This document shows positions 12,913 through 24,647 of a stretch of 64,000 bases of DNA, piece after piece. The translations under genes and the position numbers were made by a program. Position 1 is the first letter of the stretch, and each line of letters starts with the position of its first letter. This stretch comes from Nannobrachium achirus (Eukaryota > Chordata > Actinopteri > Myctophiformes > Myctophidae), in NCBI GenBank assembly GCA_963921795.1, contig OY997650.1, positions 21,723,463-21,787,462 of the forward strand, in the 5' to 3' direction. A model generated the notes under the pieces. It was not told where the DNA came from, searched no databases, and worked only from the letters and a program-made list of their open reading frames with translations.

Positions 12913-13321
12913 TTAAAGGAGGACTTTGCCACTTTTCCACCCATCTTCATCTAATAGGTCCTCACTAATGTTCATAATAAAATAGCAAAAATAAATTCTA
13001 CTCGGTCCAAGTCTCTTATGAGAGCTGTGGGAAGTTCAGAAATCCATCGTCTTGTGACATCATCATTTCCCCAAAAAAAGAATTAATCAATATTTTTGAA
13101 AAAAATATTTTGATTTTTATTATCACAAGAACAATGGCTTCCACTTTAACATTGCAAATTTTCAGGATTGGATTCCCAATCGATGATGTCACAAGACGAT
13201 GGGTTTCTGACCTGCCCACAACCCTCCAATGAGAAAAAAAAAGAAGAAAAAAGAAAATAATTTTTTTTGTGAGGACCAATTATATGAAGATAGGTCGAAA
13301 AGTGGTGAAGTACTCCTTTAA
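12913..13321. mobile_element. TTAA-flanked MITE, 409 bp
   Basis: Starts TTAAAGGAGGACTTTGCC and ends AGTACTCCTTTAA. The inverted arms continue for about 55 bp ('ccacccatcttcatc' versus 'gatgaag...taggtc'-type pairing, 'aggtcctcac' versus 'gtgaggacc'). TTAA at both borders fits piggyBac-type insertion. Ends are shared with 8713-9459. No coding potential. Confidence 0.7.
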
Positions 13322-13385
13322 ACCCTATATACAACGTTATATTTCAAATTGAGAAAATAGACGAGCTACAAGCTCACAACGTGTC

Positions 13386-13530
13386 ACCTTGATTGATTGA
13401 TTGAATACTTTTTTTTAATTTTTATATAGGAAAGGGTACAGGATACAGTTAACTGATATACATGGCCAACTAAAAGGATTTAAACCACTTTGGGCTTGTT
13501 TAAATTGGGGTCCCTTTTTTTAACTCAAAT
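13386..13530 (-). repeat. Retroposon 3'-end fragment with (GATT)n
   Basis: 'gattgattgattgaatactt' followed by a T-run and, about 100 bp on, 'ttgtttaaattggggtcc'. The same layout recurs at 37563-37670 and 39211-39395. On the opposite strand this reads as a body ending in (AATC)n, a typical LINE/SINE 3' tail. Confidence 0.55.
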
Positions 13531-13913
13531 TTGAACGTGAAGTGTTCTTTGCTAAGTTTGCTTGTAGATCTGCGTTGTAGATCTGCTATTTTCACTGAAT
13601 GTTTGCCTATGCGATTCACAGAAAGAGACTCTAGGGTTCATGTGGTTAAGGCACAAAACATATCAGCATTCTAGTTAGACTACCATACAGTATAGTACTG
13701 TATAGCTGTCACTCAGGGAGCCAGGCTAACTAAAATATAATAGTTTGCTTGTCATGAGGGACCCACTCACAACAGGCAGGCTTGTCACCTATTTTGGTTC
13801 CTGGCTGAGCCATACAGTAGTTTAAGCAATGTTCTGCTACAGCTACAGTACACACATTCTGAGCAGTGACTTGTTCAACTAACTTGTCAACTAAATCTGG
13901 ATATGAACTAGGC

Positions 13914-14280
13914 CAGGGGTCTTCAACAGGGGGTCCGGGACCCCAAGGGGGTCCTAAGAGTTATTACATGGGGTCTTTCAAATCTTTGTGTGATAGAAAC
14001 CTTTTTTTCTCCTTTTTTATATGAACCACTTGAACCCTAACGTCCATATTCAGAGAACTTTCGGCAAAGAGGTTTGGTGTAGAGGGGGAAAAAGAGCAGA
14101 CTAAGTACAGAGTGAAAGGTCAAGTTTATTAAGTATTGACAGTTCAAGTGGTTAAATATCTGATAACACAAATTTACATGAAATCCAAAATACAATGATG
14201 ATTGTGCTGTCAAACGATGAAACTATATGGAATCTGGGGGTCCCTGCTTCATCTCTCTCTCAGCTAATACCCCGGCCCTG
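13914..14280. mobile_element. hAT-like MITE, CAGGGGTCTTCAACAGGGGG type
   Basis: Starts CAGGGGTCTTCAAC. Flanking 8-bp direct repeats are identical: aactaggc at 13906-13913 and at 14281-14288. The right inverted repeat is degraded ('ccccggccctg'). It shares interior sequence ('gggggtccctgcttcat', 'gacagttcaagtggttaaat') with the copy at 18969-19465. Confidence 0.85.
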
Positions 14281-14689
14281 AACTAGGCTATATACAGTAT
14301 ACACGTCACTGCTCTGCCAAACGAAATCAAATGAAGCAGCTTTATGAAATGGAATCAAATCAACTTAAATTAGCAGCTGAAGCGCTATAAACCCTGCTGC
14401 TTTCCTGTCTGCCCTCCAGCTAATGCACAATCTGACATTTCTGCTTCCAAAAATGCCCCAGTTCTTATGATTATGGTGACTGTGAATTTATGATAATAAT
14501 GACAATGAAGGTGATTATTAATCCATCAATTCCATGTTTACAGATGATTTCCAGACAACTTATGATACATTATACTTAGTTTTTAGTTTTTTAATGCTGA
14601 ACACTGATGCCTCTCCTCAACTGAGATATACTGCAACGTTGACACCTGGCGGCCAGGCAATGAAACTACAATGACCACAGAATTCCTGT

Positions 14690-14825
14690 CCTCCTCTTCT
14701 TCTTCCTCTCCCTTTTTCCTCCTCCTCCTCTTCCTCCTCTTACTCATTCCCCTTTTCATCCTCTTCTTCCTTCTCTTCCTCCTACCCCTTCCTCTTTTCC
14801 TCCTCCCCCTATTCTCTTCTTAATA
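14690..14825. repeat. Polypyrimidine (TCC/TTC) tract
   Basis: About 130 bp almost exclusively C and T on the + strand (mirror-repeat-like TCC/TTC runs). Such tracts can form triplex DNA. No gene here. Confidence 0.85.
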
Positions 14826-15217
14826 TTATTATCTCCACCAGACCAGTGTCAGGAACGCAGGTGTTTTGGCCCCATATGCAGGAACTCACAAATCAAAGCA
14901 AATGCAGGAAACCAACTTTACTTAAACAACAAGTTAACACAAGCACACGCTGAAGGCATACACCACACATCAACACACAACAGACAGTTTAAATAGTCTC
15001 TGGAGCTCTGACACCCACCCTCATTTGAGTCTACTCTAGTCTAGGCGATCAGAGTCCACATAGGAGAGGGGAGGGGCTGGGGACAGTGGGGAGCTCAGGA
15101 GGAAGACACACTGGGCGAAGTCACAACAGGGCACATTGATCAGGGCAGGGCGGTGATATAGTGTTCCAGGGTTAGAGACCACCAGCGAGACAAGTGCACC
15201 ATTATCACATGGTACTA

Positions 15218-15560
15218 GGGCTGCACGATATGGACCAAATTTCATATCTCGATATTTATGTCAAAAATGTCGATATTGATATGATATATATAATATTACC
15301 GTACATATGTAATATTCAAATTCAGTTTTCAAATGTTGCAACATATTGAAAAAACATAATAATAAATCTTTCTCTCTTGTTATTGGGTTCCCATATGGGC
15401 AACGATATTGGTGATATGGGCGATATGGGCAACGATATGCCATTACAATATATCGCCAATATAGGGCGATATATCGCAATATCATTGCCTTTCGCAATAC
15501 TGATATTGCGCATGGTCATACCTCTATAACGATACGATAACAATATATTGTGCAGCCCAC
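15218..15560. mobile_element. hAT-like MITE, AGGGCTGCACGATA type
   Basis: Starts TAGGGCTGCACGATATGG and ends ATATATTGTGCAGCCCA: inverted termini characteristic of a very common fish hAT MITE. The interior is rich in 'cgatat' and 'gatatgggc' repeats. Target duplication is not clear by eye. Confidence 0.75.
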
Positions 15561-15699
15561 ATACCCACCCAGGCACCCACATAGGCCTACCCACAGACAG
15601 CTGCCCATCATCACCCTACTTAAACGCTCTGCTGGTGCAAATAATTGCGACCATAGGTCGCAATAAACCGGCACATCTTGTCCGCGTATCTCTGTCTGT

Positions 15700-16400
15700 A
15701 GGTCACGCCTGACACTGTGGTTCCCCTGACACATCACTGTGACATCACAGGTCTATGGGTTTGTCGCTCTGACATCATGCTCTGGCTTCACTGTGATAGC
15801 ACACTAACAGAATATAACAGGACTTCATATGGGAATGCCCATATATGGAGGCCACATTGGCCACATACCACACTAACAAGAATCCATATAAGGCCAAGAC
15901 AGCCCATATATGTGACTGTGTAGCTGGTTCTACTAGGGATCTCCATGTATGGGCATAAAAGGGTATGATGTCTGATGTCAGATGTCATGCTTACTCAGTC
16001 ATTCGTTATGTGAAAACATAACGAATGACTGCGAGTATTTATGTTTGGGCTCTCACAGCATATCTCCATATACAGTACATGGATCTCCATATAGTGTGTG
16101 CCAGCGGCTACGTCATTGTAGTCCTTAGCGGCCATTTCTTGTGACAAAACACAGGTGTTTCAATTGTTTGATTGCATAGAACTAATGCTATAGTCTAATC
16201 AGAACACCTGTGTAAGGCTGTGTTGTCACAAGAAATGGCCGCTCTTAGAACTACATTTGGCACACCCTATAGGGTACCAGTGGTCACCTATATGGGTAAC
16301 TGGTCATCTTTTCTCTTCGCAGATGAGTAAGCCTGGCTACGCGAGGCTAGTAACTGGTCCGATATACATCACTGGGGTCTTCTGGATGGTCCCTGACTGA
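15700..16400. repeat. Diverged outlier of the CCATATATGG repeat domain
   Basis: Contains 'gcccatatatggagg' (15837), 'gcccatatatgtgac', 'ctccatgtatgggcataaaa' and 'cttactcagtcattcgttat', all also found at 3.6-4.5 kb, plus the shared 'gtccgatatacatcactgg' stretch. It is interrupted by the foldback at 16096-16265. Confidence 0.65.
16096..16265. mobile_element. Foldback MITE, 170 bp
   Basis: Left arm 'gtgtgccagcgg...agcggccatttcttgtgac' pairs with right arm 'gtcacaagaaatggccgctc...tttggcacac'; the inner arms contain 'acacaggtgtt'. 'tatag' occurs on both flanks and could be a short target duplication. No coding potential. Confidence 0.7.
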
Positions 16401-16880
16401 CCAACCAGCAGGCTCTATCTGCCCAGGGTGTCCCGCCCTGGTTCCACCTTTTTTATGCTGAATTTGCTAAAACATAATTTTTGGAGCTGAGCAGCTCCAT
16501 TTTACTGAAACCAAGTTTGAAACTGGAATTGAACACACAGAATAACAATACGAAGCAACTGAATTAAAATGGTATTGGATGGAGTGTCCCACCGAGTGTC
16601 CCACCAAGAAACAGCAACCAATGGGTGTGTGAAGAGGGGCGGGACAACCGGCGGGACTGCTGTCGCCCCGAGGCGTCTTACTAGTACAGTAAGTAAGAAA
16701 GTAAGTAGGCCTATAAGAAAGTAAGAAGCCCACCTCTTGACGCTGAAACTCAAGTTGCGTTCACACATGACATGACTCAGAGTCAGACAGGAGAATATAT
16801 TTTGAAATGTGGCGCCGCTGGCGCGAATCTGACCGACGACAGACCGGAGCAGCAAAAGTCAGCAACACCCCCGCAAAGTG

Positions 16881-16926
16881 AACTACAAAACCCACATTGC
16901 ATCTCGGTAAATACGCGTTGACGTCA
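16881..16926 (+). promoter_or_regulatory. zc3h15: Putative zc3h15 promoter elements
   Basis: About 185-230 bp upstream of the zc3h15 start codon lie 'aactacaaaacccacattgc' (16881-16900), close to the ZNF143/THAP11-type ACTACAAnnCCCAnnATGC motif, and a perfect palindromic CRE TGACGTCA (16919-16926). Both are typical of TATA-less housekeeping promoters. The transcription start is inferred to be between here and 17108; this is inference only. Confidence 0.45.
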
Positions 16927-17108
16927 GCAGCCTTGAACACCCTGTGCCTGGCGTCACTCACATCATCATCACATGTGGCCTGGTGGTGCAGGAGATGAGC
17001 TGTGGGTGCGCGCTACTAGCGAGCGGCTTAGCGGCAGCAACACCATATCACAAATAACACAACAATCCATTACAGAGACGCTTCTCTCACGCTTAAATCT
17101 GGTCTGCC

Positions 17109-20100
17109 ATGCCTCCAAAGAAACCCGCCCCGGCCGCACCGAATAAAAAAACCCAAGAGAAGAAAAAGGAAAAGATTATTGAGGTAAAAAATAAAAAATA
17201 AATGACACGAAATAGCACGTTCTTGTTAGCCCTAATGGCCCCAACTCTGTCACTGCTAACCCGAAATAAATAGCTGCTAGGACACACAAGCTAGCTGCTG
17301 ATAAGCTAACGTTTTACTACCATCTGGTGAATTGTAACTGTGTTCATGTTAATTCGGTAAGTAAGGCCCTTCGATGGCTGACGTTAATTACGCAACGTTT
17401 AGCTAATTAGGCGACTGTCAGGGAGCATTTTATTCAACAGTTCTCTTGACAACAGTGCTAGCTTCGCACCGGGTTAGCCAGGTTACTGCTATCGGGCCAC
17501 GTTTCCTCTCAATCCTCTGGTTTATGCTGTTGTTATCTGCAGCTGGAGCCATCTGCCTGCAGCTCCTGTAAGTCAGTGGTTCTCAAACTTTGAAATGTGA
17601 AGGTCTCCCCTTAACTTTGACAGTGTACAAATGGAACCAAATGCACACGCCAGGGTCCATTTGGTTCCATTTGCACACTGTTAAAGTTACAGACTTGTAA
17701 GGTTCAATTTAGACCCCCGTAAAAGGAACCGGCAAAGTCCCTGAAATCCAGTTTGAGAACCACTGCTTTCCTGGCAAGTCCCTGAAATCCAGTTTGATAA
17801 CCACTGCTTTTAAGTCTCAACATATCCTACATTATGGTTTTAATTTACAGTTATTAAAACGTCAATAAAAGCAGTTAAATTTGGTGTTAAAGTCCTAAAT
17901 ACAGAAATTGGATGCCTGAGTTTTTTTTTATTATCTAGTGAACTCCCTAATACCTGGTCAAATACTTTTTTCATTCGAAATGATATTAAATTAAAAATGT
18001 TTCACATTTAATTTGCTGAAAACATGCACCCAGCCAGTTAGTATCTGTGACAATGTTGTTAAGCCAGCAATGCTTAGCATGTAATCTTATGAATAGGAAT
18101 GGACAGATAGACTGGTCTTGGGGTAAGGGTACCATTGTACCAATGGGTTATATTAAATTAAAGTGTATCAGGGACTGTATTAAAATAAGTGTTGAAATAA
18201 GCCCATATTATTATAAATGTTTAACCTACATTAGCATAATTGGAGACTATAATGTGGTTTTGTGGCCCAATCTTAGACTTCCCTTGAAGTTTTCAAACTG
18301 ACAGTAGATTGCTTTAAGAGTTAACACAGTGATTCAAAACAGGCATTTCTCTATGGAGCATAGATTGTGTGGATCACAACATGGTTTTCAAATTGTAGAA
18401 AAGTGTAGCCAGCATCTTTATTGTAATCCTGTTTTTCCCACAACAACCTCAAACTAGGCAGACATCATCCTCAGACTCCATTTGACTAATAAAAGCCAGT
18501 TATACAAGTTAAGACTGTTGTCACTGTAACTTAACTTTTACATTTTCAGAAAATCAGTTGTCGGATGAAGTACATCAAGTAAAGCAATGTTTCTGCCAGC
18601 TCAAATGTGTCAAACTTGACATCATTGACTACTGTCAGTTGTTGTGGATGACACTGGTTTGTTTTTATTTTCAGGACAAGACATTTGGTTTGAAGAACAA
18701 GAAAGGTGCCAAGCAGCAGAGATTCATTAAGAATGTTAGCCAGCAGGTCAAATCTGGAGGACCACCCAGGGCGGTCAGTACTATTTCCCTTCCTTTACCT
18801 CGCTGTGTCATAGTATAAAACCTCACTTCTGTTTCTGAACTCTGCATAAGAGAACCACTTGATTTTATAATTGATTTCCTTTTCAATAGTCAAGCTAGAA
18901 GCTTGCATCGCAGGCAATAAATGGGGAGCTTGTTGATCTGCAGTTTTAGATTTAGATTTTGATTAAGTCAGGGGTCTTCAACAGGGGGTCCGGGACCCCT
19001 AGGGGGGCCTCCGAGTTACAACAGGGGGGCCGCCAAATCTTTGTGTGATAGGATCATGTTTTTTCCATTAACCATTTGAACCTTAGCATCCCTATTTTGA
19101 GTGGAACATTAGCCAAAAATAGCAGATCTACAAGCTGCGAGGCGTTGTAAGCTTGTAGATCGGCTATTTTTGGCAAAGAGGGAAAAAAAGAGCAGACTAA
19201 GTATTTGACAGTTTAAGTGGTTAAATGTCTGAAAATACACAACATGACCGTGCTGTCAAACAAGTCTAAGCTGTCTAAGACATAACACAAGTATTTGACA
19301 GTTTAAGTGGTTAAATGTCTGAAAATACACAACATGACCGTGCTGTCAAACAAGTCTAAGCTGTCTATGAACATAACACAATTTTATGCAATATCTATTG
19401 GGGGTCCCTGCTTCATTTCTCTCTCAGCTAAGGGGTCCCTGGCCTGAAAACGTTGAAGACCCCTGGATTAAGTTTGTGTGAATGCGTGCCGCTTCACTCC
19501 ACTGTTCAGCACTGTCCTGGCAGTGTGGTAGAGAAACCCCATAAAGAGAATCCGCACACTTCATCAGATCAAACTCATTCACTGCCAAGCATATTTAACC
19601 AAACTACTAACCACTGCCAACATTAACGAGTATCAACGAGCTTCAGCTGGACACACACCACCTCTTTGCAGTGCTCTATGGAATTTGTCTCATTTCTCAC
19701 CATTGGGTGTGTGCGCTGTGCACGGTCACAGCAAAGACAGCCTAGTGTCGGTAAGAGGAGGGAGGTTCCAGTGTCCACTGAGCTCTGTACCCGGGGAACG
19801 GTGCACTGTGCTCGGACACAGTTGACACAGAGTGTCGGAGACAGAGGCTGGGAGGAGGAGAGGGGCGTGCACTTACGGCTCATGACGACACAGTCCGAGA
19901 GCCAATGATCAGAGCATCAGAGCCTCATTATGCATCAGACTCAGAGCCTGCGTTTTGCAGGACCACAAAGAAAGCACTGCATGTTGAAAGTTGAGTTTTT
20001 TTTGGTGTCATTGAGGCCAGGAAACATTAAAAAAAAACATAAAAAATAGAAAAATGATTTTTTTCATGTCATATCCACTTTAACACTTATTTACTTTCTG

Positions 20101-23100
20101 GGGCTATGCGATTAAAAAATGTCATACTTACCTCAATACTTCCAAATCCAAATACCTAGTAATACCTACATAGCTATGATTGAGTATGGCTATGGTTTCA
20201 CACTTGTTGTTTTACATTTTTAAGTGTAGCAACAATAAAAATGGCACATTATATGTAAACAATGCTCTTATTTTACTCACAAAATTTAGTCTACAAGCTC
20301 CACAACTTTTATCGTGTGACTATCGTCAGATTCGTCACACAATACATTGTGAGCTTGTAGATCTGCTATTTTCACTGAATGGACGCTAGGGTTCATGTTG
20401 TTAAACTGCTATGTTTGTTTCTGTGTAGGCGGGCCTGGAAGTCCCGACCAATAAGAAGGCTGACAAGAAGAAAGAGTTGGATGAATTGAACGAGCTGTTT
20501 AAGCCCGTTGTTGCTGCTCAGAAAGTCGCCAAAGGTAATGCATAGCCACACACATTGATCCCTTGTTTGAGGGTGGTAATCTAATTATGCAGATGGCACT
20601 CAAAATGACATTGCTCATTTGCCAAATTAAAATGATCCCATAGATTTGCTTTATCAGTGCATTGACCAACCAGTCTGAAGACCAACCAACAGCAGCAACA
20701 AGTTTACACACAAGTGTTGGGATCAGAAAATTGGCTAAAGTTGGGAGAAAGGGGATGTGTGGGGGTCAACAAAAAAGGATTTCCATAGTTTTTAGCCTCT
20801 TGTTAAAAATAATGTATAAATGACCTGCTCCAAATTAGCTAGATAGCACTGGAGTAGGATAATAATTGTATTTAGTATTTTGGGGCGGGGGCATTGTCAA
20901 ATGTTAAAAGTATAAAGTATTTGCTTTCATAGCTTGTAAATATATTTTGCCTTATTTGTTTTATCAAATTTCAAATAACCATGTGTATTTCTCTGTCTGT
21001 CTACAGGTGTAGACCCAAAGTCGGTGTTGTGTGCATTCTTTAAGCAGGGTCAGTGCACAAAGGGTGACAAGTGCAAATTCAGCCACGACCTTACCCTAGA
21101 TAGGAAAAGTGAGAAGAGGAGCCTCTATGTGGACGAGAGAGAAGATGAGCAGGAGAAAGGTGGGTGTGGGGGTGGGTGTTAATAGTGTTAGAACAAATTT
21201 CAAGACCACTTTTCTAATATGGTAAAAGTATTTGAATTTCCCCCATCAATGATTAATGACAGGCGAAAGTAACTGTCATCATTTATTTGACAAAGTATTT
21301 CCATGCTTATCGCTTGAATGCATTTAACATAATTTTTTATTCCGCAACAAGCAAGCATTTGTTCAATGTATTTTTTTAAGCCGCATCACACACACTCAAG
21401 GAATATGATATGATTATTGCTTTATCGATTAATTGAGCACAGCCCTAGTTCAGTCCACGGCCGAGTCATACCAAAGACTATAAAATGGTACCCAATGCCT
21501 CGCTGCTTGGCACTAAGCATCAAGGGCTGGATGTGGGGCAAGTCCCTGCGATATACTAGCGGCATTGCCGGGGATGTACTTGTGCATCATGTCGCCCTGA
21601 TGTCACATCATTCTTACCTCATTTCACACAAAAAAACCATTGCTGCAAGTACAAATGTGCAAGAGTAGAAGGCATTATATATGATTAGTAGCAGTGTTAA
21701 ATGTATTCAAGTGGAAATATTGGCTGTAGACCAGCACACATTTTTTGAAGGAAAGAACCAACATAACGCGTCTCTGTTGAGTTCTTAATATCACAATACG
21801 TATGTACGAGTATACGCCAGAGGTGGTAAACACGCACATCCTTTTTATACGAGGAGAAAGGGAAGATGTGTTGTTCAAGCGTTCCTTTGCAAATTTGGAA
21901 CATAATGTAACTTTAGACTCCAAAAAACAAAGCCCTTTGCTTCAGAAAAGTAATACAAGGGAGAGAAGTGGGTACACTATAGTTACAGTGTACATCGCCT
22001 CCATGTAACGGCCCATTACACTGGCTCACTAAAGCGAATCAAAATGAAACGCCTGTACTGTCATTTTAATATAGTTATGTCTCAAAAATATCTCAATAAA
22101 ATATGCCAATCGATATTCAATACAATGATATTTTATATAAAATATCCCTATTTTTATTCTACAGAAGTGTCTATTCTGTCCAACTGAAGGCTTGTGTTTT
22201 GTGTGTTTCAGATTCCATGGAGAATTGGGATGAGAAGAAATTGGAAGAGGTTGTGGCACAAAAGCACGGAGAAGCTGATATTAAGAAAGCCTCCAAGACA
22301 CAGAAAGTAAGTTCTCCCCGGGACCGGGGTGTAAAATGAGTCACAGTCAGACAGCCACTTAGGGATCTGGGATCTAGACTATCTTTGAGGAAGTCCTGTC
22401 CGTCTTCATTATACTATATAATCAAATGATGACACACACAAGGCATATAAAAAATCAAGAGTAATGGAAAGAGAATAACACGTTATTAAACGAAAATAAC
22501 ATGCAGATAGATTTCTCTATTTATTTAATGTAGAGGACAAAGTAATATTAATTGTATATGGAGGGGTGTCACTTTTACTGTTATAGCATGTTTGTTTACA
22601 TCTATGTTAGCTTCTAAATGAATAAATGTTCAACAATTTAAAGGAATGTGCTGCTTAAGTTCAACCATATTTTATGAAATGTATTTATTTGCTTAATAAT
22701 TGGTCATTTTGGGATGATCTAATGTCTGTGGAATATACATTTTCAAGCCACAGAAATGCGGATTTGTGTCCTTGGAGCACTTATCTAATGAAGTAATTCA
22801 ACCTGTGACTTCCTTGCCTTTTTAGGTGTGTAGGCACTTTCTGGAGGCCATAGAGCTCAACAAGTATGGTTGGTTCTGGATATGTCCAGGAGGGGGCGAC
22901 AACTGCATGTACAGGCATGCCCTGCCACCTGGCTTTGTGCTGAAAAGAGACAAGAAGAAGGACGAGAAAGAGGAGGACAAAATCTCACTGGAAGAACTGA
23001 TAGAGAATGAGGTAAGGATGCTGGGAGAGGTCATATTTCTTCTGATGTGGATGATCAGGGTAGAAATGCTATAGTTGGAGCTGGATGATCTGATCTAAAG

Positions 23101-24573
23101 CAATTTGGTACAACTGTAAACATTACATTTCCAACGTTTCCAAAGCGACATACCACAAGTCTAATTCTCAAGAATCTTCTTTATTTGCGAATCATTGTGC
23201 TATAAATGTGATTTATAGACCTATTCACCATACCATGAGGGAATAAAAACATATATTATATTTATAGTAAGGGGATTTTATAAGATATTTGGCCAATCTG
23301 CAAAGTAAATCGTTACCAAGAAATGTCTTCACCAATGTGTTTCTAAAGGTGTGTAATAATATGTACTAAAAGGTTGAAATTCAACTCCCGGGGGAAACCT
23401 CATAAATAAACTGATTTGTGTTTGTGTCCCATTAATTTACTATACAAGAAAATAATACAAAAAATAAATATGCTTTAAGTAGCATGTGAGGGATCAAACT
23501 AGTGGTTTTTCATGATGCTGAATCCATTGCAAGCATTTGTTTTGCATGAAAAACATTCCTTGGGTTAAAAACGGACCCACAAAATGATGGTTTAGTGATT
23601 AATCATCACTTTTCACAGTTTTGTAGGGGCCATTTGTAGCCCACGGAATGTTTTACGTGCAAAACAAATGCTTGCAATGGATTCAGCATCATGAAAAACC
23701 CCTAGTTTGACCCCTCACATGCTACTTAAAGCATATATATTGTTTGTATTTTGTTCCTGTCTAGTAAAGTTAATGGGACACAAATGCAAATCATTTTTTT
23801 TATGAGGTTTCCCCCGGGAGTTGAATTTCAACCTTTTAGTACATATTATTACACCTTTAGAAACACATTGGTGAAGAAATTTCTTGGTAACGATTTACTT
23901 CGCAGATTTTCTTATGTTCCCCTTACTAATATTGATCACAGTGCACAGAAGTAACAGATAAAGATTACAAACACTGGTTAGGCATGCATTCCCAATTTGC
24001 TTCATTCAGCTGGTGCCTGACTTTATGTATACATTATTTCCAATCCAAAATGTCTTTGTCTTTCTGGGCCCCAGCGAGCAGCTTTGGGAGCCAATGTGAC
24101 TCGTATCACCCTGGAGACATTCCTAGCCTGGAAAAAGAGAAAGAGGCAGGATAAGGTAATTATTTCATGCAATATTAAGTTCATCAGGGCAACATTGTTA
24201 GTGGATTTGGATATCTAATGCCAATTGTTATTCACTTTTCATTATGCTGCTGGTGTTAATGGATTTCACTGCACGTGTATAGATCATGCGCTACCAAATG
24301 AGCTTTTATTGAAGCCAAGGAATAGCAGAGACTCGCCACTAACTGATGGGTCATGCATGGCTCCGTTGGATGGCAATTAGGAAAGCTGAACTTCTGTATT
24401 ATGAGCAAGACAAGGGGTTTTGCTAGTTCTTTGCCTTTGTGATCTATTACATTCTTGGCATTAAAGATTACTCAGCTGGTCATCAAATTATTGTCTCAAA
24501 AACAAAGATTTGGTTGAACTATTCCTAAAATACGAAATAAAATCTAAGCGGGGAAAAATGGTATGCAGTAGTG

Positions 24574-24647
<74 letters not shown>

